Position numbers and translations under genes: made by a program. From contig JAKUCV010001916.1 of assembly GCA_028386065.3 (NCBI GenBank), forward strand, positions 152,814 to 216,813: DNA of 64,000 nt, written 5' to 3'. The notes below the pieces were generated by a model. It made no database searches. It had not been told where the DNA came from and was given only the letters and a program-made list of their open reading frames with translations. Below, in pieces: positions 24,051 through 34,448 of the stretch (position 1 is the stretch's first letter; each line of letters opens with the position of its first letter). Source of the DNA: Turnera subulata (lineage: Eukaryota; Streptophyta; Magnoliopsida; Malpighiales; Passifloraceae).

Positions 24051-25292
24051 TTGAAAGATTCATTTATTGGTCAAATGGAGCAAATAGGTTTAGTAGGAAT
24101 TAAATACAATAATCTCTATTATTGTTCTTTCCCTTAACTTTATATTCATGATAAATCTCTAGATTTATACAATACCGGTTTGTGTAAATGTTCATATATA
24201 CAGAATACATATTGTATACATGTGTGGATATATGGTAGGTGCATATGATGGGATGAGAAGCTTAGTGCTGAGCTCATCAAATAATATGTCTAACAGACAG
24301 GTTAGCTCTCTCACACGAGTAACCATCTCTATGACTAGGTGTGTCATAGGGGTAAGACAGTTTTAAGTCAAGAATAAGTTGAGTACTTATTCTGTAAGAG
24401 CCTGACTTAAAATATATTGTCGCCTTGATATTGTTCAAGATGAGGTCAGTCATAATTGACCGAAGATAAAACGAAGTAATGTTTTATCTTGTCTGTTCAA
24501 AGGCTAGGTAGGGTTCTGTTGGAAAAACGGTAGAGTGGTGGACCCAAGTTAAACACTAGGTCTGTTTGAACTATTACCTAAACAGTATTATTAATGACAT
24601 ATGCTCTACTGAGGGATGGAGAAAATACTATGGCACATGAATTCATACCATGTGTGTTTTGTGATCGATTAAGGAGTAGGAAATATGATCTCATTTCCTT
24701 ACTGTGTAAGCCTTGAGAAATTATTTATAATTTCTCACAAGCGCCCTTAGGGACTTTTTACTACTACTTGAAACCTTAGTTTGGTGTTGCTGTCTTGGTT
24801 GTATTCTGAATGGCCATGAGTGATTCGGCCTAATCGGGATATGTCAGAAAAGTAGCTGAGCTAAGATGTAGAGTTTTGAGTAAAAAGAAAGATCATTGAG
24901 TGTTGTATTTTCTTTTTGTGTTCACAATGTGGCGCCACTTATGTTTTTAGTAAAACATAATTGTGAATACATATAGAGAATTGAGATCTGTGTTTCTCTT
25001 AAATGCAACTAAATATATCTGGGGAGCTTACATACTTACTCTACTTGAACTATTGTAAATTATTAACAGATTTACAATATAGTTCTATCCTTGAGCTATT
25101 GTATATTCCTAACAGATGTACAATAAAGAGCTTTTACTAGTATGTTGGTCGCACGACCTATTTTGCCCGTACGAAATGTTTTGAAGATATAGATGGTTGT
25201 GTCCATCATATGAGAATTGAGAATGTTATTTCCATCTTGAATATCTCTTGATGTGTTCATAAGCACTTCCATTTCGTGTGAGTGGGAGATGA

Positions 25293-25712
25293 TGGATTAT
25301 CTTGTTGCCACGTGATAATGAAGTACTCCACCCAATAATGAAGTGCTCTACCCAATAATGAAATGCTCCACTATGTGTGAGCTTCTGCTTTTATCGGTTA
25401 TGCATTAAAAGGGTATATGGGCGTGGTAAAAATAAGCAAGGGAGAGCTGCTCCTTGCCTCACTACTTCCCCTGTTTCTCCTCTCTCTCACTGTGTTTTAG
25501 CAGAACACAGATACATCTTCATACACACTAATTTAGGGCATTTAGGTTGTGACATAAGGGTATTTTTCTTGTAATTATACCCACGATTAACACAACAACA
25601 CAGAGGAACATGAAGATCTTGGCTCCATCAAGAAAAAGATAAGTTTTCTTCCTTTTATTTCTTCAGCTGTGCATGCATTGTTTATGTCTTAAACATGCTA
25701 AAATCTCCAACA
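25293..25712 (+). repeat. 3' LTR of the decayed Copia
   Basis: 420 bp. The 21-bp length difference from the left LTR equals exactly one extra unit of the AATGAAGTGCTCCACCCAAT-type repeat (25,315-25,376). Adjoins PI-1 unit sequence at 25,713. Confidence 0.85.
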
Positions 25713-26099
25713 GTCGATGTTTTGAAAATGCTAAAACAAACGTCGGTGGTGTCTTTATAGGCACGGTACGTATGACCCATAAAACCATATTGAATTATGG
25801 ACGACTATTTAGGATGTCGAAACTTGAAAGTGATGTTTTTTATAAATTGTATGACTTTTCACGATTAATTAAGGAATTAAAAGCAATAGAAGAATTCCCG
25901 AATCGTGACCGTACGGAAAAAAAGAAACAAATTAGGTTGAATTTCAGGCAGATGGTTAAAAAGTCAATGATTGCCAGCACAAGCTTTGCATACATATGCA
26001 CCCCATAAATTAAATGCCCATTTCTCCCTCGAATTCCAAACACGGAGTAAGTAGAAGAAGTTTTTATATCGAGAGAGCAAAGAATACCTAAGAAAGAAG
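25713..26099 (+). promoter_or_regulatory. Upstream region of PI-1 gene 4
   Basis: Contains the unit-type block ATGACTTTTCACGATTAATT, a putative W-box AGTCAA at 25,962-25,967, and CATAAATT at 26,004-26,011 where genes 1, 3, 5 and 6 have TATAAATR. The first T of the TATA box is changed to C. Confidence 0.55.
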
Positions 26100-26419
26100 A
26101 TGGCTGAGGATTGCAGAGGTATATATAGAGCACCTAAAGCTTTTAATTTTGACACGTTTTTCAAATGCAACTGCATATGTATAAAGTTTTCTTTTCTGTA
26201 ATTCCAACACTTGCTGCCTTTGGTGCAGGCAAGAGTTTGTGGCAGCTGCTTGGAGGAAGAGGGAAAGCTGCAGAGAAAAAAATAGAGAAGGAGAATCCTT
26301 ATGTGGATGCTCGAATTGTGCTGGACGGATCATTTGTGACCCAGGAGTTCTCTTGCACTAGGGTTTGGGTGTGGGTTGACAAGGAAGGGATTGTTACTAG
26401 GGTCCCTAAGATTGGTTAA
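26100..26419 (+). CDS. Potato type I serine proteinase inhibitor, gene 4
   Basis: Exons 26,100-26,118 and 26,229-26,419, intron 110 bp, 69 residues. Begins MAEDCRG, then KSLWQLLGGRGKAAEKKIEK, one residue shorter at SLWQLL than sisters (SSWPELL). The loop reads G-S-F-V-T-Q-E: P1 Gln, P1' Glu. The next motif is CTRVWVWV, so the second loop-bracing Arg of RVRVW is Trp, as in some other plant PI-1 proteins. Ends VTRVPKIG, TAA. It is the most diverged member with an intact frame and has a weakened TATA box. A subtilase fragment follows 270 bp downstream. Confidence 0.92.
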
Positions 26420-26689
26420 GGAATGATATTATAGGGACCCTGCTGTGTCCTTGCCAATAATCTTGTGTATTATGCAGTAATTTATCTGCTAATTATTATG
26501 GAATCAATAATAAGTTGTGGTCTGGAATATAAAAGATCATATTTGTTTCATGCTTTGTTATATCAATTTGCGCTAATCGGGTTTCCTATAAAGTCTGGTT
26601 TTATATTACATCTGAAAAAGGAAGAAGCTTACTTACAGTTACAAGTTAGAACTACTACACAGGAATTACTATACAGAAACCGTATCAGT

Positions 26690-26866
26690 AAATTGTTTGG
26701 TTATGGGTCTGGTCATATAAATCCAGTGGAAGCTATCAATCCGGGGCTTGTGTACGAGGCTTCAAAGGATGACTACGTAAGATTTCTGTGTAGCTTTGGC
26801 TATGATCCACAGACACTCAGCCGAATTGCTGGAGAGAAGAACATCACTCAGCCGAATTGTTGTTAA
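26690..26866 (+). pseudogene. Subtilisin-like protease C-terminal fragment
   Basis: An open frame ending at TAA 26,864-26,866 encodes FGYGSGHINPVEAINPGLVY then a DDYVRFLCSFGYDPQ-type stretch. This is the conserved segment following the catalytic Ser in plant subtilases (cucumisin/SBT group). The catalytic triad, pro-domain and most of the protein are absent; the open frame runs back to 26,465 without further subtilase similarity that I can see. It is a relic, probably brought in by a rearrangement, and its stop codon lies in a 40-bp palindrome. It is notable because subtilases are the classic targets of PI-1 inhibitors, but the position may be chance. Confidence 0.85.
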
Positions 26867-26893
26867 TGTTTATATAAACATTAACAACAATTC
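26854..26893. repeat. Perfect 40-bp palindrome
   Basis: The arm GAATTGTTGTTAATGTTTA (26,854-26,872), a central TA, and its exact reverse complement (26,875-26,893). It covers the end of the subtilase fragment and the start of unit-type DNA (ATTCACGAGTAATTCACAG). Confidence 0.95.
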
Positions 26894-27856
26894 ACGAGTA
26901 ATTCACAGATTTAAGATTTTCAGATTTTGGAACCATTCAATTCCTTAACTTTCCTTCGGCGGCCATAATATGGTGAGCGTTTTGTGACTGATATTTGCAT
27001 CAAGCCCACTTGCAGAAGGATCGGACTTTGAAATTCTTGTAAGTTACATGTCCAAGCAAAGGCAGAGGATATGTATGAGAATAGAACGAAACATATTTTC
27101 AAGCATGCTCATTTGTACGTGTTCTACTGCTACAACCGTCGATGTTTGAAAATACTACAATTTGCGCGTTTTTTCTTGTAGTGATTGTGTTAACCGTCGG
27201 ATTTTGAAATTGTTGTAATTAAGTAATTGCATGTTCAAACAAAGGCAGAGGACAAAAGGAACGAGACATAATTAATTTACGTACATATTTTTCTTTTACG
27301 TGTATGAGCCAAGAAATAGTTGTAAACCTTTTGCCGGCTGATCTGTTTACACCAAGCATGCTCATCTGTATACGTGTTTTGCGACCGTGGATGCTTGAAA
27401 GTATATGCTACAACATCTATATATATGTCGATGATCGATGTGATGTCATTGTATGACAGAAAATGTTAACTATACGGATAAGAATGCGATTGAAATGCAA
27501 ATTATTTATTTTGACTTCGACAAAAAAATTATTTTTTTTGACTGAAATCACACATATTTGATTTAGGTAGTCAGAGAAAGATGGTCAAATGTACCCAAAA
27601 AAAAAAACAGAGAAAGATGGTCATAAAAGTTATGCCCAAACAAGTTAAAGAGAATTCACTATTAAGGAACGGAAATCAGAAGAAGAAAGAGAATTCACCG
27701 TAATCAGGTATGTTAGAGCAAGCTCAAGATATCGGATAGAAAACAAAAGAAAATACAGCTATCACGTTACGGCTAAAAGTAAAACTTGAAATTAGGCAGA
27801 CAGAGATGGCTAAAAGTCAATGAGAGTGCTAACAATGCTTTGCATATGCCTGCGCC
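26894..27856. other. Spacer between subtilase fragment and PI-1 gene 5
   Basis: Unit-type spacer sequence, partly repeated within itself (GTTAACCGTCGGATTTTGAAATT-like and related blocks near 27,010-27,040 and 27,190-27,220). A putative W-box AGTCAA is at 27,816-27,821. No gene seen. Confidence 0.65.
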
Positions 27857-27864
27857 TATAAATG
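27857..27864 (+). promoter_or_regulatory. TATA box of PI-1 gene 5
   Basis: TATAAATG, 103 bases before the ATG, in the shared GCCTATAAATG context. Confidence 0.7.
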
Positions 27865-27966
27865 GCATCTCTCCCCCGTATTGCATATACGGAATCATAT
27901 CACATAGAGAAGCAGTTTTATATATGTATCGACAGAGCAAGGAATTATCTAAGATTAAGAAGGAAG

Positions 27967-28318
27967 ATGTCTGACGTTTGCAAAGGTATATAGTACTGTA
28001 TTGATAGCATTCTGTAAGGTTTCTGAATGCAATTAATTAACATAATATATACATCTATGCTATTTCTTTATATTTGTAATTACTAATTCAAACTTTTGTG
28101 CTTAATTATTTTGATTTGGTGCAGGTAAGAGTTCATGGCCGGAGCTCCAGGGAGCAAGAGGGGAAGCTGCTGTGAAGAGAATTGAGAAGGAGAACCCTTA
28201 CGTTGATGCTGTGATTGTGCCCGAAGGATCATCTGTGACTGAAGATTTCCGTTGCGACAGGGTTCGTGTGTGGGTTGACAAGCATGGAATTGTTATTGGG
28301 GTCCCTCACATTGGTTGA
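27967..28318 (+). CDS. Potato type I serine proteinase inhibitor, gene 5
   Basis: Exons 27,967-27,985 and 28,125-28,318, intron 139 bp, 70 residues. Begins MSDVCKG, then KSSWPELQGARGEAAVKRIE, and ends VIGVPHIG. The loop reads G-S-S-V-T-E-D: P1 Glu, P1' Asp, P2 Thr, followed by FRCDRVRVWV with both bracing Arg residues. An acidic P1 would fit inhibition of Glu-specific proteases, though this cannot be told from sequence alone. The Cys in exon 1 and that in FRC can form the single disulfide. Closest to gene 6. Intact, with a clear TATA box and a W-box. Confidence 0.94.
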
Positions 28319-28696
28319 GCTAGCTAGAGATGATGATGAAACAAGGACAGTGCTGTGTCGTCCTTGCTAATAATTATCTTATAATATACCATCCAGAGAT
28401 GTCTGCTACCTGCTAATTAATATTACTATGGGATAAGCCTGTTCTATTTCTTTCTAAATAAATTGTGGTTTTCATTAAATAAAAGATTGTACTGTTTCAT
28501 ATTGATGCTTTTGGTAGGTATGAGTGCTATATATATATTGACGGCATGGGAAACTTCAGTTTTTCTATGAAGTGTCTTTCATATCTGGGGAAAAGAAGGG
28601 AGAATATTAACTACGACATATATATATACAGGGATCCTAGTATTTTTGCCGATTACCATTAGCATCAAAAACCATTGTCAATAAACAAATTCAAGA

Positions 28697-28826
28697 TTGG
28701 TTCAAGTGGTAAGTGATTTGGTTCCACTTAAGCGAGATCTCGGGTTCGAGTCTTCTCTATACAGAAAATTCAAATTGAATCGGGTCGAATCCGGATTAGT
28801 TCCGGGCGAGAAGCTATCAAAAAAAT
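28697..28826 (+). mobile_element. tRNA-derived SINE (Au-like)
   Basis: A-box-type GGTTCAAGTGGTAAG (about 28,699-28,713), then B-box GGTTCGAGTCT (28,743-28,753), then AAATTCAAATTG and GTCGAATCCGG, and an A-rich end. Order and motifs fit plant Au-type SINEs transcribed by RNA polymerase III. Confidence 0.75.
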
Positions 28827-28984
28827 GTTTGAATTCCACCTTCCACGTCAACTAGTATATTAAAAAAAAAGTACACATGTAGTACAATTTTCTCATCATT
28901 TATTAATTATCATTAAGTATTTCCATCTTAATGTTGTTAATCTTTTTTTCGTTGTCATGACTATTAATTAAGACCATTGCCCGC

Positions 28985-29841
28985 ATATAATAATACCCAA
29001 CGGCCATCGTTGTCAAAACCGGACCGGCTCGGCCAATTCAACTGGGTTAATCGGCACCGAGAGGTTAGACCGGTCTGAAAGGCCTTCCGATTCTTATAGA
29101 CTAATGACTTAGCTGGTTTTGTCCGAATTTTCTGATTTTCTCGGATTTTCTATTAAAACTTGGGAACCTCCGATTCTCCAATAAAAATGCTGACCTACTT
29201 CTACGGCGGATATATCATATAAGCCCTTTAGTGTGCTGATGGAGCATAATAACAGATTCATCTTGTCCTCTAGAAGAAAACCTTCGAGGCCGGATTTTCC
29301 ATGTTGATGAGATCCTTTTTTTTTAAAAAAAAAATCAATGCCCTCCCACCCAGGTCAACAAGAATACGTGACCCTTATGATCCCTGGTTGAACCCCAATT
29401 CTCTTGATCCTTGCTAGGTCGGATTTAACAACCTTCCTAATACCGTCATCAGCCCATGAAGAAGGGAGATCCACACTTGCGAATAGGGCTGCAAATAAGT
29501 CGAGCCGAGTCGAACTTTTGATGGCTCAGGCTCGGCTCATGAAAATTTAACCAAAACTCAAGCTCGGCTTGTGTTCGTCTCGAGCCTGGATACTAAGTTT
29601 GAGCTTGGCTCATTAAGATTTTGGTATGCTCAGGCTCGACTCAGGCTCGGCTCAAGCTCAGCTCGTTTAGTAAGCCTTATTGAGCTATAAACGAGCGAAT
29701 AATTACAAGTTAAGGTCATAAAAAAATATATTATTAATTAATAATTTAACTAATCAACCATATCAATTATTATGTTATATAAAATTAAAAGTATTTTATT
29801 AATAAAATAATGTAGAAATATTTTTTAAAAGATGATAAATC

Positions 29842-29910
<69 letters not shown>
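28985..29910. mobile_element. Probable non-autonomous element insert, unclassified
   Basis: Starts near GTTGTCAAAACCGGACCGG and includes CAGGCTCGGCTC-type repeats (29,500-29,700), both familiar from plant repeats. It interrupts the PI-1 unit, which resumes at about 29,911. Termini were not resolved and I cannot name the superfamily. It ends in the ATT microsatellite. Confidence 0.4.
29842..29910. repeat. (TAT)23 microsatellite
   Basis: 69 bp of uninterrupted trinucleotide repeat at the end of the insert. Confidence 0.97.
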
Positions 29911-30645
29911 CATCCCGATTGTCAGTTCCGTACGTACGTGTTATCTATCTTATAATTGCCTGTCTTTGACAAATCGAGTTTGACTGTAAAGAGTGGATGA
30001 GGTGGCAATTCTACCACCTTACTAATTATATATAGATTAACAAAAGAATTCATGAGTAATTCACAGAAATTAAGATTCTCAAATTTGAAGCATTCAATTC
30101 CTTAAATTTCCCTCGGCGGCCATAATATGATGACTGTTTTGTGACTGATATTTCCATTAAGCCCTGTAAATCTACCATTATCACTTGCAGAAGGATATCT
30201 AGTACCGTTGTGTCACGCATCGGACTTTGAAATTCTTGCAAGTCACATGTTCAAGCAAAGGCAGAGGAACATGTATGGAGAAAAGAACGAAACATATTTT
30301 CAAGCATGCTCATTTGTATACGTGTTTTACAACCGTCGTTGTTTGAATTAAAATGCTACAATTTGTGCGTTTTTCTTTTGTAGTGATTGTGTTAACCGTT
30401 GGATTTTGAAATTGTTGATAGTAATTGCATTTTCAAACAAAGGCAGAGGACAAAAGGCGAGACATAATTTGCGTACATTTTTTTTACGTATATATTTCCA
30501 AGAATTAGTAGTAAACTTTTAGTCTGCTGATCTGTTTACACGAAGCATGCTCATCTGTATACGTGTTTTACAACCGTGGATGCTTGAATGACAGAAAATG
30601 TTAATTATACGTACGGATAAGAATGCGATCGAAATGCAATTTATT

Positions 30646-30819
30646 TATTTATTTTTTTTGTTTCCCATCCGATATTCGGAGCTTTACCCCAACTAATCCG
30701 GTCGACCCGGATCGTATACCTGAATATGGTGGGTGAGTCTCTCAATGAGAATTTTCTGCATACACGAGGACTCAAATCCGAGAACTCCCTTAAGCGGAAC
30801 CAAATCGCTTACCATTGGT
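30646..30819 (-). mobile_element. tRNA-derived SINE (Au-like), minus strand
   Basis: Read on the minus strand: AATGGTAAGCGATTTGGTTCC (A-box region near 30,815), GGATTTGAGTCCTC (decayed B-box near 30,770), GTCGACCGGATTAG, and an A-rich end at 30,646-30,660. Similar in layout to 28,697-28,826 but diverged. Confidence 0.7.
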
Positions 30820-31165
30820 CAAATTATTTATTTTGACCCAAATATATTACACATATTTGATTTAGCTAGTCAGAGAAAGATGGTCAAATGTACGAAAAAA
30901 AAAAAAAAAGAGAAAGATGGTCACCAAAGTTATACCCGTACAAGTTAAAGACTTTTCCCTATACTTTTTTGAGAATAAAAGACTTTTCATTATTAAGGAA
31001 CCGAGACCCGAAGAAGAATGCAGAAGTATAATTAGGTATACTATTTGGGTCGGATTCGAATTAATTAGGGTAAGACACGTCATAGCTAAAATTAAGAGTC
31101 GAGATTAGGCAGAGATGGCTAAAAGTCAATGAGTGTGCTAACAATGATTTGCATGTGCCCCCGCC

Positions 31166-31173
31166 TATAAATG
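31166..31173 (+). promoter_or_regulatory. TATA box of PI-1 gene 6
   Basis: TATAAATG, 94 bases before the ATG. Confidence 0.7.
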
Positions 31174-31266
31174 CCATCTCTCCCCCGTATTGGATATACA
31201 GATTTATATAGGCAAACAGTTTATATATATATCGAGAGAGCAAAGCATTATCTAAGATTAAGGAAG

Positions 31267-31611
31267 ATGTCTGACGATTGCAAAGGTATATAGCTACTAC
31301 TGTATTGATAGCATTCGATAAGGTTATTGAATGCAGCTAACATAATATATATATGTTATTTCTTTATATTTGTAATTACTTTAAACTTTTGTGCTTAATT
31401 ATTTTGATTTGGTGCAGGTAAGAGTTCATGGCCGGAGCTCCAAGGAGCAAGAGGGGAAGCTGCTGTGAAGAAAATTGAGAAGCAGAACCCTTACGTTGAT
31501 GCAGTGATTGTGCCTGAAGGATCATTTGTGACTCAAGATTTCCGCTGCGACAGGGTTCGCGTGTGGGTTGACAAGCATGGAATTGTTATTGGGGTCCCTC
31601 ACATTGGTTGA
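31267..31611 (+). CDS. Potato type I serine proteinase inhibitor, gene 6
   Basis: Exons 31,267-31,285 and 31,418-31,611, intron 132 bp, 70 residues. Begins MSDDCKG, then KSSWPELQGARGEAAVKKIE, and ends VIGVPHIG. The loop reads G-S-F-V-T-Q-D: P1 Gln, P1' Asp. Apart from the loop and a handful of positions it equals gene 5, so the two are the youngest pair in the array, yet their P1 residues differ (Gln versus Glu). No signal peptide. Intact with TATA box and W-box candidate. Confidence 0.94.
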
Positions 31612-32283
31612 GCTAGCTAGCTAGAGATGATGATGAAATAAAGACATGCAGTGCTGGGTCGTCCCTGCCAATATTTATCTTGTAATATATATCATGCAGA
31701 GATCTCTCTGATATCTGCTAATTGGATACTACTATGAATAAGCCTGTCCTATTTCTTTCTACATAAGCTGTGGTTTTAATTAATTAAATAAAAGATCGTA
31801 CTGTTTCATATTGATGCTTTTGGCATGTGTGCTATACTGATGGCGTAGAAAACTTCAGTTTTCCTATGAAGTGTCTTTGGGTGTCTGGAAAAAGAGGAGA
31901 AAATATTAACTACGACATATATACAGGCATCTTATAGTTCATTGAAACAGTTCAATTGCTAGTATATGTTGCTAATTACCATTATCAATAATAATCCAAT
32001 CGATTAAGAAAAAAGCAGGTCAATTGCTAAAGTAAGAAGAGTGAATGTTGAAATAAAACAAAACTAAACATATACGTAATGCAAACTTATGAATCAATGT
32101 ACTTTTTTTTTTTTGATGCTATATAAATCAATGTGCTTGTGGCACTCTTCTTAAAACAAGAGGCGATGTCTCAAGTTTTGAAATGCGATTTTCCATATCA
32201 AGCAGTATTAAAAGAAAACTTATACTACAATCTTTTCATCATTTTTGTCTCTTTCTTTTTTTTGAGAAAATCATTTTTATCTT
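31612..32283. other. Spacer downstream of PI-1 gene 6
   Basis: 3' end of gene 6 and unit-type spacer. No gene seen. Confidence 0.6.
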
Positions 32284-32603
32284 CTTCATTAAGCTCAACT
32301 TTTAAAACAGAAACATTAAATTCATTTGATATTCTTGCTAAACAAGAAGGATCAGGTCATGTCATGTTTGAATTCCACCTTCCACGTCAACTAGTATAAA
32401 AAAAGTACGCATGTAGTACAATCTTCTCATCATTTTATTAATCATCATTAACTATTTCCATTATAATGTTGTTAATCTTTTTGTCATATGTCAATTCTGT
32501 CCCATCTGTAGATTCTCTTCTTGTTCATACCACTGTGACAAATGGAAGTTGAGTGTCAAGAGTGTGTGGATGAGGTGGCTTCGATCGCCAGCTACCAGTT
32601 ATG

Positions 32604-32640
<37 letters not shown>

Positions 32641-33349
32641 TTGTAAGAATTAGTAAGTCAAAGCCGAATGATGCTCATTGATCAAACTTGAATTTGCATT
32701 CTCTTCCCCTCAAACATATTATCATAAGGCTACAACAATTGCAAATTGCGAAGGTTGATTTTGTCAAATTGCGGGCGGTTAAATAATGGCCCTGCAATAT
32801 GACACATCCCCAAAGAAAATTGGTAAATTGCGAGTGGTTCATTTTTGTCGAACAACGGTTATAATTCCGCAATGTGACACATCCCCAAAGACAATTTGAG
32901 GAGTTTTGACCTCCACAATCTTTTTTCCCAAAAAAAAATAGTATTTAAATGTTTAAATTTAATTTTTTTCTTTAAAATTACAGTCAAAACCCACACACAA
33001 AATAATATCAATAACACAATATCTTAGATTTTAGAAGGGACAATGTAATGACCAAAGGAATTATCCAAATACAACCAATCCTGGTTTTAGAGGTCGCAAA
33101 AATGGTTATCTATGGGTAGGACTATAAAATAGAAATGATTCATACTCATTAACACCCACTTATCCATATATAATCCATTAAGAAATTTAAATAGATAACC
33201 ATATCTATTTTACCTATTTAAGTTAGTTCATAGTCATTTATCTATATAATATTATCTTTATTTTTTAAAATGTAGATTTTAATTTTCTTAACCTTATAAA
33301 TACTAATCCGACATTGTTCATATTAACCCGGCAGCTTATACAAGCCTAA

Positions 33350-33640
33350 TTAGGCATGAATATGTTGGATTTGGTTTAACCTAGCCCATGGGGGCCTAAT
33401 TAGCCCCACATTGGATGGCCCAACTCAGCCCTAGTGAAGTCCAATTGGCCCCGCATGATATGGACTGACTTGGGCCTAACCGAGTCCACTCTAGGCTCAA
33501 TTAGACCCGATGAGGCGGGCCAGGCCAGGCCCATATGGACTAGGCCTACTCGGACTCAATCTGGGTCATGTAGGCCCGCATAGTTGGGCTAAGTCGGGCC
33601 CAATTAGGCCCATATGGGATGCACTGTGGCAGGTCGGTGG
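33350..33640. repeat. GC-rich spacer with recurring AGGCCCATATG / CAATTAGGCCC words (copy A)
   Basis: Many short recurrences of GGCCCA, AATTAGGCCC and CATATGG. It has the look of a decayed minisatellite. The sister stretch is 44,090-44,400. No gene. Confidence 0.6.
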
Positions 33641-34448
33641 AGGAGGAGTAATACCAGGGGAGACTTAGGAGCGGTGAACTTGGGTTTGAAAAAAAATTAG
33701 ACGGGATAGTTATAATTATAAAATTAGAATATAGAGATAATTGAATTAGAATATTAAGATTTGGGTATCTGGACCCATGGTTATGTGGGATAAATAAGTA
33801 TATTTATCCATTAAGACTCAAATAATTTTACACTTATTCATTTAGACCCAAAACACCAATTTATGATGATATAAATGGGTACTTTATTGGGTACCCAACC
33901 CATTTTGCCACCTACCTTGTTTCCCACTTCCATCAACAATTCATGACCATTGAGAGCTGATTCCGGACAATGCCAGCGCAAGAAGCAGCATTCGCTTAGC
34001 CATCATTTCTTTATTCGCTTCTCGGTCCAAAGATTGCCTGGCTACTTCTTTATTGCTAGGAGATCAGTGCCCAAGATGATGAGTTAATTCATGCACACAT
34101 TGCCAACTCCGGTATCTCGGTACCTTTACAAATTTAAGCTACTCCAATGGAAAAAAGAAAACTTCAGTTTCTTGGACATTAAAGTTTTGTCCTATTGACA
34201 ACACAGGCTTTGATAACTACTGGTAAGAGGACGACTATACAAACATGGATATGAATTTGGTCTGCTACTACTGTACGCTACATGATGTATTAGTCCCTGG
34301 CATTTCTAATATCTAAAGTCGCCAAACACATAATTTTCCGTATCTTTAACATATTAACATCAGTAAGCATCAATATGACTATGGCCATTAATAGCAGAAA
34401 TCATTTTCCAGAAAGGCAAAGCTGGTGCATGGAAAGATTGCAAATTAC

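Larger units (their letters stand above)
18341..25712 (+). mobile_element. Decayed Copia retrotransposon between PI-1 genes 3 and 4
   Basis: Bounded by direct LTRs (18,341-18,739 and 25,293-25,712) with TG...CCAACA ends. A primer-binding site follows the left LTR at 18,741-18,752, and a purine-rich GTGAGTGGGAGATGA precedes the right one. The interior has a GC-rich leader (19,130-19,560), about six degenerate 140-bp repeats, and pol remnants on the plus strand, full of stops and shifts. No matching target-site duplication is seen (CTACA left, GTCGA right). An old insertion by the state of its coding region. Confidence 0.82.
28319..31165. other. Spacer between PI-1 genes 5 and 6, with several insertions
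   Basis: Besides unit-type sequence it holds a SINE (28,697-28,826), a GC-richer element-like insert with an ATT microsatellite (about 28,985-29,910), and a minus-strand SINE (30,646-30,819). This explains why the gene interval is longer than others. A W-box candidate AGTCAA lies at 31,124-31,129. No gene seen. Confidence 0.7.

Noticed and set aside
26465..26690. N-terminal part of the ORF leading into the subtilase fragment
   Set aside because: This part shows no subtilase similarity and contains the 3' end of PI-1 gene 4; only the last ~58 codons are subtilase-like.
33941..34055. Possible terminal exon (MAKRMLLLALALSG) of the RING gene, also at 59,625-59,751, with a 12-base in-frame indel between copies
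   Set aside because: The in-frame indel is suggestive, but the splice phase from the RING exon does not fit and the RING frame already ends at a stop. Left as a remark only.
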